From: CF-13 sp036782775
GTDB lineage: Bacteria; Chloroflexota; Dormibacteria; CF-121
Direction of reading: 5' to 3'
Assembly (NCBI GenBank): GCA_036782775.1
Contig: DAIPYJ010000001.1
Location: 124,001 to 188,000, forward strand
DNA: 64,000 nucleotides
Both the position numbers and the translations under genes were made by a program. Positions 17,017-25,266 of the stretch are shown in pieces; the stretch's first letter is position 1, and every line of letters starts with the position of its first letter. The notes below the pieces were generated by a model, which saw only the letters and a list, made by a program, of their open reading frames with translations, ran no database searches and had not been told where the DNA came from.

Positions 17017-17792
17017 GCCTGGACGGATCCGCCGTCGAGGACGATGCCCTGTCCCGTAATGCCGCGCGCACCTTCGCTGCAGAGGTAGACCGCGAGGCTG
17101 GCGACTTCCTCGACCGTCATCAATCGTCCTTGAGGGCTGACGTTTTCCAGCAACTTGCGAGCGGCCTCCTCCGTCCGCCCGGTCCGCGCGGAGATGTACG
17201 CCGCGGATCGGTCCGTCATCTCACTATCGACATAGCCGGGACAGACCGCGTTGACCGTAATGCCATGGGTCGCGACCTCGGCCGCGACCGATCGAGTGAG
17301 GCCGAGCAGGGCGTGTTTCGAGGCGGCGTAGGCCGTTATGTATGGAGCACCGGCCCTCGCCGCGACCGAGGCAACGTTGACGATGCGGCCCCACTTGGCC
17401 GCGAGCATGGCAGGCATCACCGCCTTCATGCACCAGAACGCTGCCGTGGCGTTGACGCGAAGCATCAGGTCCCACATCTTGTCCGTCGTCTGGGCCAGCC
17501 GAGCGCTGGCCGCAATGCCGGCGTTGTTGACCAGGATCAGAGGGTCGCCGAGAGTTCGCGTGGCTTGCTCAAACATGCTGTCGACCTGGCTCCGCTCACT
17601 CACGTCGCAGATGACGGCCTCGCTTCGCCGTCCGGCTTCCCGAATGCGGTCTCGCGTTTCCTCGAGCTCCGGCTTTGAGCGACCAGCAACCGCCACATCG
17701 GCACCAGCAGAAGCCAAGCCGAGCGCGATCGCGCGGCCGATGCCCCTTCCGCCGCCGGTAACGAGCGCAATTCGGCCCGAGAGGTCGCCCAT
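17013..17792 (-). CDS. SDR-family NAD(P)-dependent oxidoreductase
   Basis: 259-residue short-chain dehydrogenase. The nucleotide-binding TGGGRGIGRA is at residues 12-21, NNAGIA near 88, the catalytic Ser lies in NVASVAARAG, and the Tyr-Lys pair is in ITAYAASKHALLG. The C-terminus GITGQGIVLDGG is typical. The gene lies between a PLP dehydratase (1-bp gap) and the acyl-CoA dehydrogenase (4-bp overlap). A 3-hydroxyacyl-CoA dehydrogenase role in the aromatic-CoA beta-oxidation is plausible, not proven. Confidence 0.86.
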   Translation of the reverse strand: MGDLSGRIALVTGGGRGIGRAIALGLASAGADVAVAGRSKPELEETRDRIREAGRRSEAVICDVSERSQVDSMFEQATRTLGDPLILVNNAGIAASARLAQTTDKMWDLMLRVNATAAFWCMKAVMPAMLAAKWGRIVNVASVAARAGAPYITAYAASKHALLGLTRSVAAEVATHGITVNAVCPGYVDSEMTDRSAAYISARTGRTEEAARKLLENVSPQGRLMTVEEVASLAVYLCSEGARGITGQGIVLDGGSVQA

Positions 17793-17793
17793 G

Positions 17794-18747
17794 TCAGTGG
17801 GAGCCGAGAAGACCCGCCAGCTTCGGCAGGTCGATGTTTCCGCCCGAAACGACGCACGCGATGCGGCCCGTTCCCGCCTTGCCGGAAAGCGCCACGGCGA
17901 GCGCGACGGCCCCGGCGCCTTCGGCGATCACTCGGTTGCGTTCGGCCATGAGACGCACCGCAGCCGCAATCTCGTCGAGGCTGGCCGTGAAGGAGCCATC
18001 GAGGAGATCGACGGCCATGGCCAACATGTCGGGAAAGACCGTCTTGCTGCCGATGCCGTCGACGAACGATGGCTGATAGTCGACGACCTGCGGAGACCCG
18101 GCCTTAAGCGAAGCCGTGAGCGGCGCGCCGGTCTCCGCTTCGACGGCGTAGATGCGTACAGAGGGCTTGATTGCGCGCAGCGCCGCGGCGATGCCGCATG
18201 CGAGTCCGCCGCCACCCCAGGGGATGAGGACCGTGTCGAGATCAGGCAGGTCTTCGAGCAACTCGAGGCCGATCGTCCCATTTCCCGCCATCACCCGGTC
18301 ATCGTCGAAGGAGTGGATGAAGGCGGCGTCGACGCCCGGATAGCTGCGATCGGTGAACGTCTGCCACCAGCGGTCGAATGGAACTTTCATCACACGGCCG
18401 CCGAGGCGCTCGATGGCGCGGACCTTGGTGTCGGGCGCGTAATCCGGGGCAATGACGGTGCAGGAGACGCCAAGACGACGGGCATTGAAGGCGGCGCCCT
18501 GCGCCATGTTCCCCGCGCTGGCGACCAGCACGCCCTTTGCAAGTTCGGCGGGCGCCATTTGGCTCATCGCGAAGCCGGCCCCGCGAATTTTGAATGATCC
18601 GATCGGTTGCAGGTTCTCCAACTTGAGATAGATCTCGGCCGGCGAATCCCAGACGTTCAGCCGAACCAGCGGCGTCCTGAGCGCGACCCCGGCAATGGCC
18701 TGACGCGCCCCGCGGATGGTTTCGAGGTCCAGCCGGGTCGTTTTCAC
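17794..18747 (-). CDS. Threonine-dehydratase-like PLP enzyme
   Basis: 317-residue fold-type II PLP enzyme. PIGSFKIRGA near residue 50 carries the Schiff-base Lys, SAGNMAQGAAFNARRLG binds substrate, and GGGGLACGIAAAL holds the PLP phosphate. The ACT regulatory domain of biosynthetic IlvA is absent, so it is a catabolic or specialised dehydratase. It overlaps by 4 bp with the upstream cyclodeaminase-like gene, and this pairing is the one seen for EutB/EutC of hydroxyectoine use. The substrate could be threonine/serine or another hydroxyamino acid. Confidence 0.82.
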   Translation of the reverse strand: MKTTRLDLETIRGARQAIAGVALRTPLVRLNVWDSPAEIYLKLENLQPIGSFKIRGAGFAMSQMAPAELAKGVLVASAGNMAQGAAFNARRLGVSCTVIAPDYAPDTKVRAIERLGGRVMKVPFDRWWQTFTDRSYPGVDAAFIHSFDDDRVMAGNGTIGLELLEDLPDLDTVLIPWGGGGLACGIAAALRAIKPSVRIYAVEAETGAPLTASLKAGSPQVVDYQPSFVDGIGSKTVFPDMLAMAVDLLDGSFTASLDEIAAAVRLMAERNRVIAEGAGAVALAVALSGKAGTGRIACVVSGGNIDLPKLAGLLGSH

Positions 18748-19742
18748 ATCCGCACGGTCTGACCGATGCCACGCCGGCGCGCCTCGCGGGCGACGAAGGC
18801 GGCAGACGCCACGTCCTCGACCGAAAGACCGAGCGATTTGAAAAGCGTCAGCTCCTCAGCCGAACGCCGGCCATGGCTCTTGCCGATGATGACCTCACCA
18901 AGCTCAGCCACGATGTGCTCCGCGGTGATTTTGCCTTCCCGCATCGGGATCAGCATGTCGCCGGCCTCGTTCAGCGCCGACTCACGGCGATCGACATACA
19001 GCCTGGCGTCAGCGACGGTGCTCGAGTCTAGCTCGCGGGTCGTCGGAATCGACGACCCCACGGCATTGATGTGGGCTCCGGGCTTCAGCCAGGAACGATG
19101 CAGCACCGGCTCGGGACTCGCCGTTACGGTGGCAACGATGTCGGCGCCGCGCACTCCAGCTTCGGCGGAACGCACGGCCTCGACCGGGAACCGATATTTC
19201 GGCGCTTCTTGTTCGACGAGGGCTGCCGCGTGCTCTGCCGTTCGGCTCCAGACCCGCACGCGACTCAGGGGTCGCACCGCCGCGATCGCCTCCAGGTGCG
19301 TGCGTGCCTGCACGCCCGCCCCGAGGATCGCGAGCTCCGCGGCTTCCGGTCGCGCGAGCACGTCGGTTGCCACGCCAGAGACGGCGGCCGTGCGAATCGC
19401 CGTGATCGTCCCGCCATCCATCAGCGCGGAGAGGCGGCCAGTATCAGCTTCGAAAAGCAGGACCGCACCCTGATGCGTGTCGATGTCCCTGGCCGCATTC
19501 CCTGGGAAGACAGAGACCGCCTTCATCCCGAGCGCCCCCTCCGCCGTGTCCTCCGGCGCAATGTAGCCGGGCATCAGCCCAAGGAAGCCAGAACCGTCGG
19601 GCATCCGCATGACGAGGCGCAAAGGAACCAGTGCCTTGCCCTTTGCCAGCGCGGCCAGCGCATCGCGCATCACCTCGATACAGGCGCGCATCGGCAGCAG
19701 CTGGGCGACGTCCTCCGCAGACAGGACGAGGACGTGAGTCAT
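18744..19742 (-). CDS. Ornithine cyclodeaminase/mu-crystallin family protein
   Basis: 332 residues, Rossmann-type. TITAIRTAAVSGVATDVL near residue 112 is the substrate-binding block, LAILGAGVQARTHLEAI near 137 the NAD-binding loop, and GADIVATVTASPEPVL near 200 the family strand. Relatives include ornithine cyclodeaminase, alanine dehydrogenase, ketimine reductase and EutC. Start and stop overlap its neighbours by 4 bp each, so it is co-translated with the aldo-keto reductase and the dehydratase. It may reduce or deaminate the imine made by the neighbouring PLP dehydratase. Confidence 0.83.
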   Translation of the reverse strand: MTHVLVLSAEDVAQLLPMRACIEVMRDALAALAKGKALVPLRLVMRMPDGSGFLGLMPGYIAPEDTAEGALGMKAVSVFPGNAARDIDTHQGAVLLFEADTGRLSALMDGGTITAIRTAAVSGVATDVLARPEAAELAILGAGVQARTHLEAIAAVRPLSRVRVWSRTAEHAAALVEQEAPKYRFPVEAVRSAEAGVRGADIVATVTASPEPVLHRSWLKPGAHINAVGSSIPTTRELDSSTVADARLYVDRRESALNEAGDMLIPMREGKITAEHIVAELGEVIIGKSHGRRSAEELTLFKSLGLSVEDVASAAFVAREARRRGIGQTVRM

Positions 19743-20719
19743 GCGGCGGCCTGCATGGACTCGACAACGCGCTCACGGTCTAAGGGGCTGAGGCGGATGT
19801 CGACGGCATCGACCCAGGGCTTGAACTGCTCGATCCGGCGTGGTCCAATGAGAGCCGCCGTCACCGCCGGGTGGCTCAGCACCCAGGCGAGCGCCAGGGC
19901 TCCCATCTCGACGCCACGGCGATCCGCCTCCCGGCGCAAGGCATCGAGGGCACTGAAGGTCGCTTGATTCATGAAGCCGCGATACGGCTGAGGCCGCAAA
20001 GCCAGCCGTGAGCCTGAAGGCGGCGTTGCGCCGAACTGATATTTTCCGGTCAGCAGTCCCCCCGCCGTCGGGCTGAACGGCGTTACCGCCAGCCGCTCGC
20101 GGGCTGCCAGCGGCAGGATTTCTCGCTCCATCTCGCGATCGAGCAGGCTGTAGCCGTTCTGGACCGATTGATACCGCACGACGCCCAGCCGGTCACTGGT
20201 CGCGAGCGATCGTTCCAGCTGCGGACCGCTGATGTTACTGGAACCGATGCAGCGAACTTTGCCGGCTTGGACAAGCTCGTTCATCGCGGTCAGCGACTCG
20301 TCCTCCGGCGTATCCGGATCCGGTTCCATGGTCACGTACAGGTCCACATAGTCGGTCTGCAGCCGGCGAAGGCTGCCGTCGATCGCCTGCATGATGTGGC
20401 GCCGGGACAAGCTTCGGTCGTTCGGTCCTTCCGCGATCGCGTAGAAGACCTTGGTCGACAGGACCAGTTGATCCCGTCCTTTGCGCTCTTTGAGCCAGGC
20501 ACCGATGGTCCGCTCCGATTCGCCCCCGCCATAGCTGTCGGCCGTGTCGAAGTAATTGATGCCCAGCTCGACGGCCTGGCTCATGAGCGCAAAGGCCGTG
20601 CGGCGGTCCTCGCCTTTGCCGAACAATTCGGGGGCGGAGCCAATGCCGCCAAAGCCGCCGCAGCCCAGGCCGAGGACGCTGACGCGCATCCCGGTTCGTC
20701 CGAAATCCCGGTACTCCAT
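19739..20719 (-). CDS. Aldo/keto reductase with altered catalytic His
   Basis: 326-residue (alpha/beta)8 NADPH oxidoreductase. RTGMRVSVLGLGCGGFGG opens it, FDTADSYGGGESERTIG near residue 55 gives the catalytic Asp and Tyr, and VLSTKVF near 83 gives the Lys. The usual His of the tetrad (DLYxxHxPD) is replaced: DLYVTMEPDPDTP has Met in that position. GSSNISG and QNGYSLLDRE follow the family. This substitution changes or abolishes ordinary carbonyl reduction in characterised relatives. It heads the operon with the cyclodeaminase and is divergent from the bicupin. Confidence 0.85.
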   Translation of the reverse strand: MEYRDFGRTGMRVSVLGLGCGGFGGIGSAPELFGKGEDRRTAFALMSQAVELGINYFDTADSYGGGESERTIGAWLKERKGRDQLVLSTKVFYAIAEGPNDRSLSRRHIMQAIDGSLRRLQTDYVDLYVTMEPDPDTPEDESLTAMNELVQAGKVRCIGSSNISGPQLERSLATSDRLGVVRYQSVQNGYSLLDREMEREILPLAARERLAVTPFSPTAGGLLTGKYQFGATPPSGSRLALRPQPYRGFMNQATFSALDALRREADRRGVEMGALALAWVLSHPAVTAALIGPRRIEQFKPWVDAVDIRLSPLDRERVVESMQAAA

Positions 20720-20769
20720 CCCTCTCCCGTCGTGATGGTAAGGCTTGACCGTTGCTAAGATCGGCCAGC

Positions 20770-21546
20770 ATGTCTATCCAGCAGCGTGCGCGGCTTCGCC
20801 ACCAGGATGAGATCCGCGGCATCGCGTTCGACGCGGGCGTGATGCAATGGCTGGTTGATCGCAGCCTTGGCGCCGAGCATGTGATGGCGTACCGGTTGAC
20901 CATCAATCCTGGCGCAAGTGCGAGCCACGCTCACCCGGGAGCCGAAGAAGTCGTGTACGTGATCGAGGGGACCGGCGAAATCCAGGTGGAAGACGCCCGC
21001 CACCTCGTCGACGCCGGCAAGGCGGTCTTCATTCCCGACGGCGCCGAACACAGTCACGTCAATACGGGGACGACGCCGTTCGTCATGGTGGGCGCGATGG
21101 CGCCGCCCATCGATCCGGCAACCATCCGTCCGGCGGCACCGCATCGTGCCGGCGCCATGGCACCAGCAACTCGCGATAAAGTCGATGTCCAACCGACGCG
21201 CATGGACGAGCGCGAGATCGCGCCGACGTTGATGGGCGAGCGCAGCTTTCGAGTCATGGTGAGCCCCGCCGTAGGCTGCCAGCGGATGACCCAATTCACC
21301 GGCGTGATTCCGACCGGGCGCGCACCGCTGCACGCGCATCCCCATGAAGAAGCGGTCTATGTCCTGGCGGGCCAGGGAAGGCTGTGGATCGAGGACGAGG
21401 CTGTCGGCGAGCTGCGGCCCGGCTCGGTCGTCTTCTTTCCCATCGGGGTTCGGCACACGCTCGAGAACGTCGGCCGCGAGGACATGAAGGTGCTGGGCGC
21501 CTTTTCGCCCGCGGGCTCGCCCGAAGCCAAGCTCCCGCCGGCCTGA
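20770..21546 (+). CDS. Bicupin protein
   Basis: 258 residues with two cupin domains. The first has INPGASASHAHPGAEEVVYV at about residues 47-66 (metal His/Glu) and FIPDGAEHSHVNTG. The second has VIPTGRAPLHAHPHEEAVYV near residue 180 and FFPIGVRHTLENVG near 228. Both metal sites look intact. Bicupins include ureidoglycine aminohydrolase of purine breakdown and quercetinase-like oxygenases. The purine setting makes the former worth testing, but the sequence does not obviously match AllE. ATG at 20770 is preferred over an upstream TTG. Confidence 0.78.
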   Translation: MSIQQRARLRHQDEIRGIAFDAGVMQWLVDRSLGAEHVMAYRLTINPGASASHAHPGAEEVVYVIEGTGEIQVEDARHLVDAGKAVFIPDGAEHSHVNTGTTPFVMVGAMAPPIDPATIRPAAPHRAGAMAPATRDKVDVQPTRMDEREIAPTLMGERSFRVMVSPAVGCQRMTQFTGVIPTGRAPLHAHPHEEAVYVLAGQGRLWIEDEAVGELRPGSVVFFPIGVRHTLENVGREDMKVLGAFSPAGSPEAKLPPA

Positions 21547-21548
21547 GC

Positions 21549-22370
21549 TCACATGCCGAGATAGGCCCGCTGCATCTGCGGGTTGTGCAATAGCGATTCA
21601 GCCGTGCCCTGCAGGACGACACGCCCGCTCTGCAGCACATAGCCGCGGTTGGCGATCGCCAGCGCCATGGTGGCGTTCTGCTCGACGACGAAAATCGTGA
21701 TCCCGGTCTGATTCAGCTGTTTGATCGTCTCGAATTGCTGCTCGACGAGCACCGGCGCCAATCCCATCGATGGCTCATCCATGCAGAGGAAGCGGGGCCG
21801 GGACATCAGAGCGCGGGCCATCGCGAGCATCTGCTGCTCGCCACCTGACATGGTGCCGCCTCGTTGTGCCGACCGCTCGCCAAGGCGAGGGAACATCGCG
21901 ATCACGCGCTCGAGATCCTGGTCGATGGCACCGCGATCCTTGCGGCCGAAAGCGCCCATCATCAGGTTCTCCCGAACCGTCAGCCGCGGAAAGATGCGGC
22001 GGGCCTCAGGCACGATCGCGATGCCGGCACCGACCCGACGCGAGGTGTTCCAGCCGGTCACGTCCTGGCCCTCGTACCAGACGGCGCCCTTGGTCGGCCG
22101 GAGCGAGCCGATGACCGTTTTCATCGTGGTTGACTTGCCTGAGGCGTTGCCGCCGAGCAGGCAGACGATCTCGCCTCGGCGGATTTCCATGCTGACCTCG
22201 CGCAAGGCGGGCACCGGGCCGTAGCGCACCTCGACGTCCTGTAGCCGCAGGACGATTTCGTCCGGCTCCGGACCCGCCCTAGGCGGACGCTGCCCGTCGA
22301 CCGAGATAGGCTTCGACGACTCGGGGATTGCTGTGCACCTCCTTTGGCTCGCCCTCGGCGATCTTGACAC
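21549..22370 (-). CDS. livF: Branched-chain amino-acid-type ABC transporter ATPase (LivF)
   Basis: Second ATPase of a Liv-type (HAAT) importer. Walker A reads GGNASGKST, with Asn-Ala where LivF usually has Asn-Gly; the signature is TMSGGEQQMLAMARAL, Walker B is FLCMDEPSMGLAP, and the H-loop position shows VVEQN. The GTG at 22370 is the nearest canonical start upstream but overlaps livG by 92 bp and adds 38 residues. The conserved protein begins at residue IVLRLQDVEVRYG, where an ATC stands at 22256 with GGAG upstream, giving 235 residues, the normal LivF length. It is last of the transporter operon, 2 bp from the convergent bicupin. Confidence 0.88.
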   Translation of the reverse strand: MSRSPRASQRRCTAIPESSKPISVDGQRPPRAGPEPDEIVLRLQDVEVRYGPVPALREVSMEIRRGEIVCLLGGNASGKSTTMKTVIGSLRPTKGAVWYEGQDVTGWNTSRRVGAGIAIVPEARRIFPRLTVRENLMMGAFGRKDRGAIDQDLERVIAMFPRLGERSAQRGGTMSGGEQQMLAMARALMSRPRFLCMDEPSMGLAPVLVEQQFETIKQLNQTGITIFVVEQNATMALAIANRGYVLQSGRVVLQGTAESLLHNPQMQRAYLGM

Positions 22371-23061
22371 CGTGATCCATGACCACCACTCGGTCAGAAA
22401 TTTCCATCACCAGCGGCATGTGATGCTCGATCAAGAAGATCGTCAAGCCACGATCGCGCATCGCCCGAATCAGGCCTGCCATCTCGATCCGCTCGTACGG
22501 ATTCATGCCAGCCGCAGGCTCATCGAGGAGCAGCAACTTCGGGCGCGCGGCCAACGCTCGGGCAATCTCGGTTCGCCGGCGGTTGGCGTAGGAAAGCGAG
22601 AAAGCTGGGTCGTCGAGCCGCGGCTCGAGGCGCTCGCGAAAGCAGTCGATCGCGGTGTCGACCTCGGCCTGCGCGGCGCGCTCCGCTCGGATCGTGCCCG
22701 GCCAGAAGACCACCGATCCGAGCATGCCGCTCCGCGTCCAGTGATGCGTTCCCAGGAGGATGTTCTCCCGCACGGTCAACTGCGGAAAGACGCGAATGTT
22801 CTGGAACGTCCGGGCGATTCCCATGGCCGCGATCCGATGGGCGGGCCGCCCGACCAGCTCGCTTCCGAGCAGCTGGACCGACCCCATCCGCGGCCGAATG
22901 ACTCCGGAGATGAGATTGAAGACAGTGGTTTTGCCTGCGCCATTGGGACCGACGAGGCTGACGATCTCTCCCCGATCGATCTCGATCTGGAAATCGTCGA
23001 CTGCCGTCAATCCGCCGAACCGATGCGTCAACCCGCGGATCTCCAGGACGCGATCACTCAT
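22279..23061 (-). CDS. livG: Branched-chain amino-acid-type ABC transporter ATPase (LivG)
   Basis: 260-residue first ATPase of the importer. Walker A is GPNGAGKTT near residue 40, the LivG-specific RTFQNIRVFPQLTVRENIL near 95, signature LSYANRRRTEIARALAA with a degenerate LSGGQ as is usual in LivG, Walker B LLLLDEPAAGMNP, and IEHHMPLVMEISDRVVVMDHG. ATG at 23061 overlaps the livM stop by 8 bp. It powers uptake through LivHM and pairs with LivF. Confidence 0.93.
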   Translation of the reverse strand: MSDRVLEIRGLTHRFGGLTAVDDFQIEIDRGEIVSLVGPNGAGKTTVFNLISGVIRPRMGSVQLLGSELVGRPAHRIAAMGIARTFQNIRVFPQLTVRENILLGTHHWTRSGMLGSVVFWPGTIRAERAAQAEVDTAIDCFRERLEPRLDDPAFSLSYANRRRTEIARALAARPKLLLLDEPAAGMNPYERIEMAGLIRAMRDRGLTIFLIEHHMPLVMEISDRVVVMDHGVKIAEGEPKEVHSNPRVVEAYLGRRAASA

Positions 23062-24307
23062 GACCGTCCTCCGGTGCGACGATGGCACCCGACGCGGCTT
23101 CGGCATCCGCCGCATCGATCTTGGTGACGGCCGGTTGTTCCTCAGCCTCGATGCCGGCCTCAGCGGTGATCAGTTCAAGCGTCCCGCCGAAGATTTTCCG
23201 CGGCCGGATCGAGACCGTGCCGAGCAGGCCTTCCGGTCGGAAGACCATGACCGCGATTAGGAGCACGCTGATGATCAGGTACTTGTAAAAAACGAAGTTC
23301 TGCAAGAGGAACGGTGGAACGGTAAATGCGATCGCGCCCAGGATGGCCCCGGGCAGGCTGCCCAGCCCACCGAGGATGACCATGATGAAGACCATCACGG
23401 TGGTCTGCACGTCGAAGTTGGGGCTGGGAAAGGCATTGAAGATGAACGCGGCATCGATCATTCCCACGATGCCCGCCATGACCGCGCTGGTGCAGAACGC
23501 GAGCAACCGGTACTTGAAGGTGTTGACGCCCATCGCCCGGGCAGCGAGCTCATCCTCACGGATCGCCACCCAGGCGCGGCCGGTGCGCGTGTGGCGCCAC
23601 CGGAGCACGGCGTACATAGACAGCGCGAGAAACCCAAGAAAAAGCCAGTAGTACATCCGGTAATGCGGGACCTCGCCAATCAGCGGCAGGCTCGATGGCA
23701 GGCTGAACGGCGCGACCCCATGAAGCCCGTTTGTGCCGCCTGTGAGATTCAGGGAGTCGGGCCCGAACTGGTGGCCGGCCAGCACCGGGGGGCGGTCGAG
23801 ATCGAGGATGAGGTCGCGCATGATGAGGCCGAAGGCGAGCGTCACGATCGCCAGGTAGTCGCCGCGGAGGCGGAGCGCCGGCACACCCACCAGCAACGCG
23901 AAAGCGAGCGTCACCACGATCACGACGAGCAAAGCCGCCCAGAGCGGGTAATGCTGGTGGATCTGGTCGCTCGCAACCAGCGCGTAGGCGTAGGAACCGA
24001 TGCCAAAGAAGGCAATAAAGCCGAGATTGAGAAGCCCGGCATAACCGACTACCAGGTTGAGCGCGACCGCCAGGCAGGCAAACATGGCGCAATTGGCCAG
24101 GATCAATGTCCAGAACTGCGCGCCAATCCAGCTGGAGTTGTCCTCGACGAACTGGAGCACGAGCGGCACCAGGGCCGCCGCGACGAAGAATGGGACAAGG
24201 ACGTAGGGCCGGGTAAGGGTAGCGTTCCAGGCGGATGGCCCTGACTCCCAGAAGCGCTTGAGGGGATGGCTGTGATCACCCTCGAAGGCCGCGGGCTGCG
24301 CGCTCAT
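23054..24307 (-). CDS. livM: Branched-chain amino-acid-type ABC transporter permease (LivM)
   Basis: 417-residue inner-membrane permease with about ten hydrophobic segments between residues 35 and 355. The LivM hallmark VGYAGLLNLGFIAFFGIGSYAYAL is split here as NLVVGYAGLLNLGFIAF around residue 85, and GGLGSLPGAILGA lies near 320. It has an extra acidic/Ala-rich cytoplasmic tail (about 60 residues after FRPEGLLGT). ATGA overlap with livH shows coupling. The substrate may be branched-chain amino acids, amides, urea or ureides; nitrogen context favours the latter options only as inference. Confidence 0.92.
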   Translation of the reverse strand: MSAQPAAFEGDHSHPLKRFWESGPSAWNATLTRPYVLVPFFVAAALVPLVLQFVEDNSSWIGAQFWTLILANCAMFACLAVALNLVVGYAGLLNLGFIAFFGIGSYAYALVASDQIHQHYPLWAALLVVIVVTLAFALLVGVPALRLRGDYLAIVTLAFGLIMRDLILDLDRPPVLAGHQFGPDSLNLTGGTNGLHGVAPFSLPSSLPLIGEVPHYRMYYWLFLGFLALSMYAVLRWRHTRTGRAWVAIREDELAARAMGVNTFKYRLLAFCTSAVMAGIVGMIDAAFIFNAFPSPNFDVQTTVMVFIMVILGGLGSLPGAILGAIAFTVPPFLLQNFVFYKYLIISVLLIAVMVFRPEGLLGTVSIRPRKIFGGTLELITAEAGIEAEEQPAVTKIDAADAEAASGAIVAPEDGHE

Positions 24308-25227
24308 GCCCGGTCCGTCAGCGGCTGGCCGAACAGGCCCTGAGGCCGCACCAGCAAGACCAGGATCAGCGCGAGAAAAACGAACGTGTCCTGAAACTGG
24401 GTGCTGATGAAACCGCCAACCATGTTTTCCAGCACTCCGAGCAACAGCCCGCCTACCATGGCGCCGCGGATGTTGCCAATGCCGCCAATGACGGCGGCCG
24501 TGAATGCCTTGATACCGAGCAGGTAACCCATGAAGAAGTTGACCGTTGCGTAGCGCAGGCCGAAGAGCAGGCCGGCCATTCCGGCCAACGCCGAGGCGAT
24601 GAAGAAGGTGATCATGATGACCCGGTCGACGTCGATGCCCATGAAGGTCGCGGCCTCGCGGTCCTGCGCCGTCGCTCGCATGGCGCTTCCAAACTGGGTC
24701 CGAAAGATGAAGCGATCAAGCGCGACCATCAGCGCCGCGGCCACGAGGAAGAGCATGACTCCGGTAAGCGGCGTCTCGACGCTGCCGACTCGCAGCACCG
24801 TCTGCGGCACGAGTGCGTAGGTTTGCACGCCGACCGGCGCGGGGCTCACCCAGACCTGAACGGCGCTTTCGAGGAAGAGGGAGACCCCGATTGCGGTGAT
24901 CAAGGGCGCGAGCCGGTTGGCGTTGCGCAGCGGCCGGTATGCCACGCGTTCGATCGCGACGCCGAGCCCGCCGGCGCCACCCATCGCCGTGAGCAACATG
25001 ATGCCGACGATCAGCCCGGCGGGCACGGCCGCGACCTCGTTGTGCACCAGCAATGCTGCGACGCCGGCCGCGAGGAAGGCACCCACCATGTAGACGTCGC
25101 CATGCGCGAAGTTGAGCAGTTCGAGGATGCCGTAGATCAGGGTGTAGCCGAGCGCGACCAGGGCGTAGAGGCTCCCGAGTTCCAGCCCGTTGATCAGCTG
25201 CTGCAGGAAGGTAGCCACGGCAATCAA
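24304..25227 (-). CDS. livH: Branched-chain amino-acid-type ABC transporter permease (LivH)
   Basis: 307-residue permease with eight or so membrane helices. LINGLELGSLYALVALGYTL opens the protein, followed by ILELLNFAHGDVYM, the LivH signature, and GGIGNIRGAMVGGLLLGV near residue 255. TTG at 25227 or GTG at 25218 may start it; both lie immediately after a terminator-like hairpin that separates it from the binding-protein gene. It pairs with LivM to form the channel. Confidence 0.92.
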   Translation of the reverse strand: MIAVATFLQQLINGLELGSLYALVALGYTLIYGILELLNFAHGDVYMVGAFLAAGVAALLVHNEVAAVPAGLIVGIMLLTAMGGAGGLGVAIERVAYRPLRNANRLAPLITAIGVSLFLESAVQVWVSPAPVGVQTYALVPQTVLRVGSVETPLTGVMLFLVAAALMVALDRFIFRTQFGSAMRATAQDREAATFMGIDVDRVIMITFFIASALAGMAGLLFGLRYATVNFFMGYLLGIKAFTAAVIGGIGNIRGAMVGGLLLGVLENMVGGFISTQFQDTFVFLALILVLLVRPQGLFGQPLTDRA

Positions 25228-25257
25228 AAAGGGGACGGGCGCCGTCCCGTCCCCTTT
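25226..25257 (-). terminator. Intrinsic terminator/attenuator between livJ and livH
   Basis: On the reverse strand a perfect GGGGACGGG/CCCGTCCCC stem (12 bp counting the AAA/TTT ends) with a 6-nt loop is followed directly by TTTTTGATT. It begins about 10 bp after the binding-protein stop, and the livH start lies in its tail. It should stop most transcription after the binding protein, giving more of it than of the permeases. Confidence 0.8.
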
Positions 25258-25266
25258 CTTACTCCT

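Noticed and set aside
17338..18597. 419-residue plus-strand open frame opposite the SDR and dehydratase genes
   Set aside because: Low-complexity shadow frame; the reverse strand has complete SDR and PLP-enzyme motifs.
20770..21546. Ureidoglycine aminohydrolase (AllE) assignment for the bicupin
   Set aside because: Length and bicupin layout fit, but sequence blocks of AllE could not be recognised; kept as a possibility only.
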